Below are positions 53,001 to 59,532 of a DNA stretch of 64,000 nucleotides, piece after piece. How positions within the stretch are numbered: position 1 is the first letter of the stretch; every line of letters starts with the position of its first letter. Source of the DNA: Sphingobacteriales bacterium (GTDB lineage Bacteria > Bacteroidota > Bacteroidia > Chitinophagales > Chitinophagaceae); NCBI GenBank assembly GCA_016219985.1, contig JACRJO010000032.1, positions 186,001 to 250,000 on the forward strand, read 5' to 3'. The notes under the pieces were generated by a model that worked only from the letters and a program-made list of their open reading frames with translations, searched no databases and was not told the DNA's origin. The translations under genes and the position numbers were made by a program.

Positions 53001-53212
53001 GCTCCTGCCGCCACGATCCGGCCATCTTTAATCACCAGGGTGGCATTGGAAATAACCGTGGCCGCATCCTTAACAAGGGTGGCATGGGTAAAAGCATAGT
53101 AACCATGCCGGGGATCCGCTGTACCATTCTCCGGGAATGTGGGTTGGGAAAAGGAAGCAGCTGCCGTCAGCAGGCAAATTATTGCCCCGGCCAGACTTTT
53201 CAGCTTTCTCAT
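50069..53212 (-). CDS. Exported double amidohydrolase-family protein
   Basis: A 1047-residue exported protein with two amidohydrolase modules. The signal peptide (MRKLKSLAGAIICLLTAAAS) is followed by a first module (about 30-450) of the degenerate type found in the partner gene (KYIYPSFIDIYTDYG, no HxH). A linker domain follows, and then a second module (about 610-1010) with a proper metal motif in GKHLSPGIIDEHSHIAA, LSGGVTTSHILHGSANVIGG, and VAINSDDAEMARRLNQEA with the catalytic Asp. The tail has an HGHSHG stretch. The ATG at 53212 is chosen since it begins the signal peptide. Substrate not known; homologues in Bacteroidota are often exported peptide- or amide-hydrolase-like. Confidence 0.88.
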   Translation of the reverse strand: MRKLKSLAGAIICLLTAAASFSQPTFPENGTADPRHGYYAFTHATLVKDAATVISNATLVIKDGRIVAAGAGLPVPAGAVETDCRGKYIYPSFIDIYTDYGTPQRQPPQTGAFNFFAPQQLETAIKGPYGWNQALKSDVDVYKVFSVNDAAAKSMREAGFGTVLTHVKDGVARGTGAVVTLANEKENLVILKEKASAHYSFNKGTSTQTYPSSMMGYIALLRQTYLDAAWYKTRPYQEGFNATLQSWNDNQGLPQVFESNDKWNDLRADRIGDEFGVQYIIKAGQNEYQRIQEMKATHATFILPLNFPQAQDVEDPNDAKFVSLQDMKHWELAPINAAAFEKAGIPFCLTTADLRSTSSFWSALRKAMEYGLTEARAMEALTRIPAQTLGIYDKVGSLDAGKLANFLITNGPLFGEKTSILYNYVQGIKYNVKDEGDIAGTYQLTVNTPAGAENYTLDVKSTSSLTIWGKDTLVSRFSFDGKQVKLSFAAMPKRQRPAGADTMQRRPGGFAGRGGMTEPSLPANATRLGGISNGTEWNGTGVDSMGHLLTWTAVLIKEAEVKTDSVKKKEAPVIGKVSYPFLPFGWEEEQQPGQETLLIKNATVWTSEKEGVLKNTDVLVKNGKIAAIGKNLDEPNARVIDGTGKHLSPGIIDEHSHIAAASINEGAQSVTSEVRIGDNLNPDDINIYRQLSGGVTTSHILHGSANVIGGQTQLIKLRWGANDTDMKFKGADGFIKFALGENVKRSAATQGNNRYPDTRMGVEQVLVDAFTRAKDYKKEWDDYTTARDQLIKAKKPLTGLNPPRRDLELEALVEILDRKRFITCHSYVQSEITGLIEVADKMGFKVNTFTHILEGYKVADKMLKHGANASTFSDWWAYKMEVEDAIPYNAAIMHKVGLNVAINSDDAEMARRLNQEAAKTIKYGGLSEEEALDLVTINPAKMLHVEEKVGSIKVGKDADLVLWSDNPLSIYAKSLYTIVDGTIYFDRKRDEQLQQEVQAERMRLVQKMNGEKKSGMPVLPAQPTYEILHSCSDHGHSHGLLIIEAED

Positions 53213-53383
53213 ACAGTTGTTGATTTTAATGAAAGTTATCAAAAAACGATTTTACAGAAAAAACCGGTTGCCCCGGCGCAAATAGGATGAACGGCCGGGT
53301 TCCTGCTTTGACGACAAAATAACTGTTAACCTTCAGTAGCTTATAGTTATTATTTACCCACTATTAATCCCCATAAATAGTTT

Positions 53384-53391
53384 TACTTTTG
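53384..53391 (+). promoter_or_regulatory. -7 element of the deoC promoter
   Basis: TACTTTTG matches TAnnTTTG, 19 nt upstream of the deoC ATG. Confidence 0.62.
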
Positions 53392-53410
53392 AAAACCAGA
53401 AACCAGCACT

Positions 53411-54331
53411 ATGCCTGTATCCAAGGAAAGAATAATACGGCCGGACTTCAGCCTCTCTCCCCGCATTGACCAGGTGGGGGTGGAAGAAAGGGCTTCCCGG
53501 TTCACCAAACGCAGCATCAAAAAAGAAACCAAGCTCAACGGGTTGAAACTGGTGCTGAATATGATCGATCTCACCACCCTCGAGGGAAAGGATACCGATG
53601 GGAAGGTAAAACAGCTATGCTATAAGGCCATGCACCCGCATGATGACCTGCCCGGTCTCCCCACGGTGGCCGCGGTTTGCGTGTATCCCACGATGGTGAA
53701 AGTGGCGAAAAAAGCGCTGGAAGGATCGGGAATCAAAGTAGCTTCCGTGACTACGGCTTTCCCAAGCGGGCAGGCGCCCCGGGATGTAAAGATCCGGGAT
53801 ACAAAATACGCGGTGGCCAATGGCGCCGATGAAGTGGACATGGTGATCAGCCGGGGTAAATTCCATGCCGGTGAATACAATTTCGTATTTGATGAGATTG
53901 CGATGATCAAAGAAGCCTGCGGGGAGGCAAGACTGAAAGTGATCCTCGAAACTGGTGAACTCGGCACCTATGATAAAGTGCGCCGCGCCAGTGATATCGC
54001 TATGCAGGCCGGGGCTGATTTTATCAAAACATCCACGGGTAAGATTCAGCCTGCCGCCACCATGCCCGTAACCCTGGTGATGCTGGAAGCCATCCGTGAT
54101 TTTTATTACAAGACCGGCAAAATGATCGGCATGAAACCGGCGGGTGGTATTTCCAAATCGAAATTAGCCCTGCACTACCTCGTGATGGTAAAGGAAGTGC
54201 TGGGGGAAGACTGGCTGAGCAATGAATGGTTCCGTTTCGGCGCCAGCAGCCTGGCCAATGATGTACTGATGCAATTGGTGAAGGAAGAGACGGGCCTGTA
54301 CCAGGCAGCCAACTATTTTAGTGTTGATTAG
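53411..54331 (+). CDS. deoC: Deoxyribose-phosphate aldolase
   Basis: A 306-residue class I aldolase that splits 2-deoxyribose 5-phosphate to acetaldehyde and glyceraldehyde 3-phosphate. Typical features are MIDLTTLEGKDTDGKVKQLC, TVAAVCVYPTMVKVAKKAL, NGADEVDMVISRGKFHAGEY, LKVILETGELGTYDKVRRAS, the Schiff-base lysine in ADFIKTSTGKIQP, and GMKPAGGISKSKLAL. It has an N-terminal extension of about 45 residues compared with the E. coli enzyme. The downstream aldehyde dehydrogenase pair could oxidise the acetaldehyde product, although repeats separate them. Confidence 0.94.
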   Translation: MPVSKERIIRPDFSLSPRIDQVGVEERASRFTKRSIKKETKLNGLKLVLNMIDLTTLEGKDTDGKVKQLCYKAMHPHDDLPGLPTVAAVCVYPTMVKVAKKALEGSGIKVASVTTAFPSGQAPRDVKIRDTKYAVANGADEVDMVISRGKFHAGEYNFVFDEIAMIKEACGEARLKVILETGELGTYDKVRRASDIAMQAGADFIKTSTGKIQPAATMPVTLVMLEAIRDFYYKTGKMIGMKPAGGISKSKLALHYLVMVKEVLGEDWLSNEWFRFGASSLANDVLMQLVKEETGLYQAANYFSVD

Positions 54332-54420
54332 TTCCCTGGCGGCAAACAGTTCTTTCAAAAACGGAAAGTTCATTGCAACAAATAATGTTGCCGTGAAATA
54401 AGATAAATGAGCATTGAGAC

Positions 54421-54533
54421 CAGCCCCGGAGGGGCTGAACAATAATAACCCCGGGTGAAACCCGGGGCAGGCAGTATCACAGGCAAGCCGCCCCGGAGGG
54501 GCCCAACAATAATAACACCGGGTGAAACCCGGG
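54421..54533. repeat. Two copies of a double-palindrome element
   Basis: Copies at 54421-54468 and 54490-54533. Each contains GCCCCGGAGGGGC, the spacer AACAATAATAAC, and an inverted CCGGGT/ACCCGG hairpin with a GAA centre. They lie between deoC and the aldehyde dehydrogenase. The layout resembles REP-type elements mobilised by RAYT transposases, but no such gene is here. Confidence 0.85.
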
Positions 54534-54555
54534 ACCAGGAAAATAAACAGACACC

Positions 54556-56070
54556 ATGGCAACAACCAAAAAGCCGGTTCGTAAAAAAAACAGCACCGCG
54601 AAGAGCAATACGATCAAACTGAAATTTGATACGTCCTGGCCGTATGCCCCTGCACCTGAAAGCAAAAGCGCCGCCACGATCCATAAACAATACGACCTGT
54701 TTATCAATGGCGAATGGCAAAAACCGTTGAGCAAAAAATATTTCGATACCATCAACCCGGCCAATGAAGAAAAACTGAGTGAAGTGGCCGAAGCCAATGA
54801 GGCCGATGTGAACAGGGCCGTAACTGCTGCCAGGACGGCTTATGAGCAGGTGTGGAAGAAAATGCCGCCCAAAGAAAGAGCCAAGTACATTTTTCGCATC
54901 GCGAGAATGGTACAGGAAAAAGCGAGGGAACTGGCCATCGTTGAAACACTCAATGGCGGTAAGCCAATCCGCGAGAGCCGCGATTTTGATGTGCCCACTG
55001 CAGCCAATCATTTCTTTTATTATGCGGGCTGGGCCGATAAACTGGAATATGCATTTCCCAACCGTGGCACAGCGCCCCTCGGCGTGGCAGGACAGATCAT
55101 CCCCTGGAATTTTCCCCTGCTGATGGCCGCCTGGAAGATCGCACCTGCACTGGCCACCGGGAATACCGTTGTGCTGAAACCCGCAGAAACAACGCCGCTC
55201 ACCGCACTCAAACTGGCTGAAATCATACAGGAAGCGGATCTTCCCCCCGGCGTGGTGAATATTCTTACCGGCGCCGGCGCTACCGGGGCTGCCATCGTGA
55301 ATCACCCGGATATCAATAAGATCGCATTTACCGGTTCAACTGAAGTAGGCAAGATCATACAAAGGGCCATTGCCGGGACAAACAAAAGAGTCACACTTGA
55401 ACTCGGTGGCAAGGCCGCCAATATCATTTTTGAAGATGCTCCCCTTGACCAGGCCGTGGAGGGGGTGATCAACGGGATCTTCTTCAACCAGGGACATGTA
55501 TGCTGTGCCGGCTCCCGACTCTATGTGCAGGAATCCGTGGCCAAAGAGGTCATCCGAAAACTGAAAGACAGGATGGAATCCCTGATCGTGGGTGATCCGC
55601 TCGATAAAAATACCGATATCGGTGCCATCAATTCAAAACAACAATTGGCCACGATCCGGAAATATATCAGCATTGGAAAAAAAGAAGGCGCTGAAATGTA
55701 TGAAAGCAGTTGCCCGCTTCCCGGGAAAGGATTCTTCTGCCGCCCCACCCTGTTTACCAATGTGGCACAGAGCAACCGGATCGCGAAGGAAGAGATATTC
55801 GGACCGGTATTAGCGATCATTACCTTCCGGACCGATGACGAAGTAATTGAGAAAGCGAATAACTCACCCTATGGATTAAGTGCGGGCGTATGGACCGATA
55901 AAGGTTCCAAGATCTTCAACATGACCAAACGCATGCGGGCCGGTGTGGTATGGGCGAATACATTTAACAAATTTGACCCGGCTTCCCCATTCGGCGGCTA
56001 TAAGGAAAGCGGGTTTGGAAGAGAGGGGGGATTGCATGGGTTGCTGCCTTATCTGGAGTTGAAAGGCTGA
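54556..56070 (+). CDS. Aldehyde dehydrogenase, full length
   Basis: A 504-residue NAD(P)-dependent aldehyde dehydrogenase. After a Lys-rich basic N-terminus (TTKKPVRKKNSTAKS) the ALDH fold is complete: PWNFPLLMAAWKIAPALATG, the NAD-binding FTGSTEVG (258-265), general base E282 in TLELGGKAANI, nucleophile C316 in NQGHVCCAGSRLYV, and EEIFGPVLAII. It ends PFGGYKESGFGREGGLHGLL. The basic N-terminal extension is not part of the usual fold. Its TGA stop lies at the edge of a 9-bp repeat array that leads into the four-helix-bundle gene. With the 293-residue ALDH-like protein downstream it resembles the two parts of ALDH16-type enzymes. Confidence 0.94.
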   Translation: MATTKKPVRKKNSTAKSNTIKLKFDTSWPYAPAPESKSAATIHKQYDLFINGEWQKPLSKKYFDTINPANEEKLSEVAEANEADVNRAVTAARTAYEQVWKKMPPKERAKYIFRIARMVQEKARELAIVETLNGGKPIRESRDFDVPTAANHFFYYAGWADKLEYAFPNRGTAPLGVAGQIIPWNFPLLMAAWKIAPALATGNTVVLKPAETTPLTALKLAEIIQEADLPPGVVNILTGAGATGAAIVNHPDINKIAFTGSTEVGKIIQRAIAGTNKRVTLELGGKAANIIFEDAPLDQAVEGVINGIFFNQGHVCCAGSRLYVQESVAKEVIRKLKDRMESLIVGDPLDKNTDIGAINSKQQLATIRKYISIGKKEGAEMYESSCPLPGKGFFCRPTLFTNVAQSNRIAKEEIFGPVLAIITFRTDDEVIEKANNSPYGLSAGVWTDKGSKIFNMTKRMRAGVVWANTFNKFDPASPFGGYKESGFGREGGLHGLLPYLELKG

Positions 56071-56132
56071 AAGGTTTAAGAGGTTTAAAAGGTTTAAGAG
56101 GTTTAAAAGGTTTAAAAAGTTTAAAAGGTTTA
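56071..56132. repeat. Array of 9-bp units, left arm of the four-helix-bundle cassette
   Basis: Units GGTTTAAGA, GGTTTAAAA, GGTTTAAGA, GGTTTAAAA and close variants, about seven in a row, starting at the stop codon of the aldehyde dehydrogenase and ending 3 bases before the next ATG. Confidence 0.92.
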
Positions 56133-56135
56133 GCG

Positions 56136-56555
56136 ATGGCTACAATTGAGAAATTTGAGGAGATTATCTCCTGGAAGGAGGCCAGGAAACTGAATAAAAC
56201 AATCGGGGAATTGATTGATGGTGGCCGGTTCAAACACAGTTACAGACTGATTAACCAGATAGAAGGTTCGGCCGGCTCAATTATGGACAATATTGCTGAA
56301 GGTTTTGAAAGAGGCGGCAATAAAGAATTTGTTCAGTTTCTTTATATAGCAAAAGGTTCATGCGGTGAATTGAGGTCACAGTTATACAGGGCATTGGACA
56401 GGAACTATATCGAACAAAAAGAATTCGATACACTTTCTGTGCTGGCAATGAAAATAAGCAGCTTAATACAAAAGCTGATCAGCTACCTGGAAAATTCCGA
56501 AACGAAAGGCATCAAGTATAAAAAAAGGCCGGGAGATAATACCAAAACCTCTTAA
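56136..56555 (+). CDS. Four-helix-bundle protein (S23/Avd-like)
   Basis: A 139-residue helical protein of the four-helix-bundle family (S23 rRNA-intervening-sequence / Avd-like). The diagnostic stretch is present: IEGSAGSIMDNIAEGFERGG, NKEFVQFLYIAKGSCGELRS, QLYRALDRNYI. Members occur inside 23S rRNA intervening sequences, next to diversity-generating retroelements, and as very common free-standing genes of unknown function. Here it is free-standing, bracketed by inverted arrays of the same 9-bp unit, and its TAA stop (56553-56555) is formed by the right-hand array. It sits between two aldehyde dehydrogenase genes, as if inserted. No reverse transcriptase, transposase or rRNA is nearby. Confidence 0.92.
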   Translation: MATIEKFEEIISWKEARKLNKTIGELIDGGRFKHSYRLINQIEGSAGSIMDNIAEGFERGGNKEFVQFLYIAKGSCGELRSQLYRALDRNYIEQKEFDTLSVLAMKISSLIQKLISYLENSETKGIKYKKRPGDNTKTS

Positions 56556-56593
56556 ACCTGTGAAACCTCTTAACCCTCTTAAACTTTTTAATC
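56542..56593. repeat. Array of 9-bp units, inverted right arm of the four-helix-bundle cassette
   Basis: Units on this strand read ACCTCTTAA and variants (CCTCTTAAA, CCTGTGAAA, CCTCTTAAC, CCTCTTAAA), the complement of the left-arm unit GGTTTAAGA. The coding stop TAA falls inside the first unit. Confidence 0.9.
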
Positions 56594-56631
56594 CCTGACA
56601 AAGGGATGCTACAATAAAGAACAACTCAACC

Positions 56632-57513
56632 ATGAGACTCGAAATACTAAAAACCTACAAAATCTACATCGGCGGTCAGTTCCCACGGACCGAATCCGGC
56701 CGTTACTACAGTCCCGTGAATAAAGCCGGGAAAAAACTGGCCAATGTCTGCCTTTGCTCCCGGAAAGATTTCCGGGACGCCGTTGTATCCGCCCGGGGCG
56801 CTTTCGGTGGCTGGAGTAACCGCGCTGCCTTCAACCGCAGCCAGATCCTGTACCGCATGGCCGAAATGCTGGAAGGAAGAAAAGCACAGTTTATCGACGA
56901 ACTGATCCAGCAGGATGCTTCCAAAGCCAATGCAGAAAAAGAAGTGAACCTCGCTACCGACCGGCTGATCTATTACGCCGGCTGGTGCGATAAATTCCAG
57001 CAATTGTTCAGTGCTGTAAATCCTGTTGCCAGCGCTCATTTTAATTTTTCCGTACCGGAACCCACGGGTGTGGTCTCCATTATTGCCCCGCAGGGAGATT
57101 CCTTATTGGGACTGGTCTCCGTTATTGCCCCGGTAATCGCCGGTGGTAATACCTGCGTGGTACTGGCATCCGAAACCAAACCCCTCTGTGCCGTCACTTT
57201 TGCGGAAGTGCTGAACAGCTCCGATCTTCCCGGGGGCGTGGTCAATATTTTAACGGGCAAACCCGCCGAACTGGTTTCCTGGTTCACCGACCACATGGAC
57301 GTAAATGCAACCCTTTACTGCGAAAACAATTCTGATATACAGAAGATGATACGGGAGAAATCAGCGTCAAACCTGAAGAGGGTGCATTTCTATGATAAAG
57401 TAAACTGGTACAGTGCCGAAGGACAGTCGCCTTATTTTATCATGGACACCCAGGAGATCAAGACCACCTGGCACCCGGTGGAGAATATCGCCGGCGCCGG
57501 GGGAGGATATTAA
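56632..57513 (+). CDS. Short aldehyde-dehydrogenase-like protein lacking the catalytic half
   Basis: A 293-residue protein matching the N-terminal half of the ALDH fold: IYIGGQFPRTESGRYYSPVN, GWSNRAAFNRSQILYRMAEM, IIAPQGDSLLGLVSVIAPVI and SSDLPGGVVNILTGKPAELV. It lacks the NAD-loop FTGSTxxG (position occupied by ATLYCENNSD), the LELGGK general base and the nucleophilic Cys, so it should not be an enzyme on its own. It ends cleanly (ENIAGAGGGY), suggesting a stable form, not a recent truncation. Its length plus that of the full ALDH gives 797 residues, close to bacterial ALDH16, in which a catalytic ALDH domain is followed by a non-catalytic ALDH-like domain. A structural partner role is inferred. 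Confidence 0.85.
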   Translation: MRLEILKTYKIYIGGQFPRTESGRYYSPVNKAGKKLANVCLCSRKDFRDAVVSARGAFGGWSNRAAFNRSQILYRMAEMLEGRKAQFIDELIQQDASKANAEKEVNLATDRLIYYAGWCDKFQQLFSAVNPVASAHFNFSVPEPTGVVSIIAPQGDSLLGLVSVIAPVIAGGNTCVVLASETKPLCAVTFAEVLNSSDLPGGVVNILTGKPAELVSWFTDHMDVNATLYCENNSDIQKMIREKSASNLKRVHFYDKVNWYSAEGQSPYFIMDTQEIKTTWHPVENIAGAGGGY

Positions 57514-57624
57514 ACCCTGATGGGCGGAAGAATGTTTCATAAACCGGTTTAAACCAGTTAATAGAAAAACAATATCAGCAGTCATCTTTTATTTTGGTAA
57601 GATATTTGCACCTTTAACATATAT

Positions 57625-58107
57625 ATGAAATTCATTTTAACATTTGTTATTGTATTGAGCAGCCTGCACGGTCTTACCCAGGATATTCCCAAAGCGGTTT
57701 TAAAAGACACGAGCGGGAAGAACGGGGCAGATACCAATTACGTTATCGTGCATAAAGATCCCCGGGTGGATCTGCTGGTAAAAAAACAGGCCCAGATCAA
57801 TGAGGAGACCAGCCGGTCCGGCCGCCGGACCGACAAGGGTTTCCGGCTCCTGATCATCAGTACCAGCAGCCGGGATGAGGCGCTCACAGCAAAAACAAGG
57901 GTCTATACCTATTTCCCCGAACTGAAAGCCTATCTCTGGCACCAATCGCCCTATTATAAAGTGAAAGCCGGGAATTTTAAAGACCGCAAGGATGCCGAAA
58001 CCTACCAGAAAAAGCTGAATCCCTATTTCCCCAAAGGCGTGTTTATCATGAATGACACCATCGAAGTAAAACCCGCCAAACCGGGGGAAGAGGAAATTTC
58101 CCTCTGA
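57625..58107 (+). CDS. Exported SPOR-like domain protein
   Basis: A 160-residue exported protein. The signal peptide (MKFILTFVIVLSSLHGLTQ) is followed by a short linker and one SPOR-like domain (about 75-150): GFRLLIISTSSRDEALTAKT, YFPELKAYLWHQSPYYKVKA, GNFKDRKDAETYQKKLNPYF. The core pattern YYKVKAGNFKDRKDAE is typical of SPOR domains, which bind glycan strands of peptidoglycan stripped of peptides. It probably acts in the periplasm. It is a single gene between the ALDH-like gene and an M20 hydrolase gene in the same direction. Confidence 0.85.
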   Translation: MKFILTFVIVLSSLHGLTQDIPKAVLKDTSGKNGADTNYVIVHKDPRVDLLVKKQAQINEETSRSGRRTDKGFRLLIISTSSRDEALTAKTRVYTYFPELKAYLWHQSPYYKVKAGNFKDRKDAETYQKKLNPYFPKGVFIMNDTIEVKPAKPGEEEISL

Positions 58108-58161
58108 TCCTCAAAATATTGACTTCGCTGAACAAACCATTCCCCTATAGAATGGTTTGTT

Positions 58162-58169
58162 TATTTTTG
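58162..58169 (+). promoter_or_regulatory. -7 element directly before the M20 hydrolase gene
   Basis: TATTTTTG matches TAnnTTTG and ends 4 nt before the ATG at 58174, the same 4-nt spacing seen at 2985 and 15764. Confidence 0.62.
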
Positions 58170-58173
58170 CCCC

Positions 58174-59352
58174 ATGCATTCAACGATCAAAGCCCTGGCT
58201 AAGAAATATGCCCCGGAATATATTGCTACCCGTCATCACCTGCATGCCCATCCCGAACTGAGCTACCAGGAATACGAGACATCAAAATATGTTCAGCAAA
58301 AACTGGCTGAACTGGGCATCCCCTTTGAGGTAAAAGCCACGACGGGTGTGACCGGGTTGATACAGGGAAAAAATCCCGGCAGCCGCATCATTGCCCTGCG
58401 GGCGGATATGGATGCCCTGCCGATCAAAGAAGAAAACGACATTCCTTATAAATCGAAGAACGAAGGAGTAATGCATGCCTGTGGTCATGACGTGCATACC
58501 AGCTGCCTCCTCGGTGCTGCAAGGATCCTGGCCGAATTAAAAGACAAATGGGAAGGAACCGTGAAACTGATCTTTCAGCCGGGCGAAGAAAAAAACCCGG
58601 GTGGCGCCTCCCTGATGATCAAAGACGGTGTGCTGGAAAACCCCAGGCCACAGGCGATCCTCGCCTTGCATGTGAACACGATCTTAGAAGCGGGGCAGCT
58701 CAGTTTTCGCGGCGGCAAGGTAATGGCCAGCGCAGATGAACTTTATTTCACCATCAAAGGAAAGGGCGGGCATGCGGCCTCCCCGCACCTCGTGGTGGAC
58801 CCGATCCTGGTCAGTTCACATTTGATCATCGCCCTTCAGCAACTGGTAAGCCGGGTGAATAACCCGTTTAACCCATCCGTATTATCCATCACCTCCTTCC
58901 AGGGCGGCAATACCACGAATGTGATCCCCAATGAAGTGAAACTGATGGGAACCTTCCGGGCCATGGATGAAAGCTGGCGGTTCAAAGCCCATGACCTGAT
59001 GCGCAAACTGACCCATGACCTGGTGCAGTCCATGGGTGGAGAAGCAGACCTGCATATTGATATCGGTTATCCCTGCGTGATGAATAACGAAAGACTCACC
59101 GCGGAAGCGATGGCCAAAGCCGAAGAATACATGGGGGCCGAAAATGTCAGCGAGACCGAACTCCGGATGGGGGCTGAAGATTTTGGTTATTACGCGCAGG
59201 AAATTCCCGCCTGTTTCTTCCGGCTCGGCACTATGAACAAGGCTAAAGGCATTACCGCAGGAGTGCATACCCCTAATTTCAACATTGATGAATCGGCCAT
59301 TGAGACCGGTATGGGAATGATGGCCTGGCTGGGCGCTTCTGTAACCTACTGA
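58174..59352 (+). CDS. M20-family amidohydrolase (N-acyl amino acid hydrolase type)
   Basis: A 392-residue two-zinc hydrolase of the M20D group that removes acyl groups from amino acids. Metal ligands are visible in MHACGHDVHTSCLLGAARIL (C and H residues), FQPGEEKNPGGASLMIKDGV (the catalytic Glu pair) and ALHVNTI. The dimerisation domain (about 185-300) contains TIKGKGGHAASPHLVVDPIL. The C-terminus has the last ligand region HTPNFNIDESAIETGMGMMA. No signal peptide, so cytoplasmic. Homologues are annotated as amidohydrolases or hippurate hydrolase-like; the exact substrate is open. The transcript is probably leaderless. Confidence 0.92.
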   Translation: MHSTIKALAKKYAPEYIATRHHLHAHPELSYQEYETSKYVQQKLAELGIPFEVKATTGVTGLIQGKNPGSRIIALRADMDALPIKEENDIPYKSKNEGVMHACGHDVHTSCLLGAARILAELKDKWEGTVKLIFQPGEEKNPGGASLMIKDGVLENPRPQAILALHVNTILEAGQLSFRGGKVMASADELYFTIKGKGGHAASPHLVVDPILVSSHLIIALQQLVSRVNNPFNPSVLSITSFQGGNTTNVIPNEVKLMGTFRAMDESWRFKAHDLMRKLTHDLVQSMGGEADLHIDIGYPCVMNNERLTAEAMAKAEEYMGAENVSETELRMGAEDFGYYAQEIPACFFRLGTMNKAKGITAGVHTPNFNIDESAIETGMGMMAWLGASVTY

Positions 59353-59532
59353 CGGTAAAACTATTTTCCCAAAGCTAACACGTGCATGACCGAAAGCCGT
59401 TTTGTCTCCCTCTTCAGGGGGGACTGAGTAATTTTATACAAGAATACCGATCAGGCGCATTCGGGTTATTATTTTGTACCTTGCACTTCGTTTTGACCGC
59501 ACTGTGCCAATGACTACCAAATAAAATACGTT

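Noticed and set aside
56136..56555. Diversity-generating retroelement (Avd-like protein)
   Set aside because: No reverse transcriptase, template repeat or variable repeat is visible nearby.
56136..56555. 23S rRNA intervening sequence
   Set aside because: The gene lies between protein-coding genes; there is no rRNA sequence in the window.
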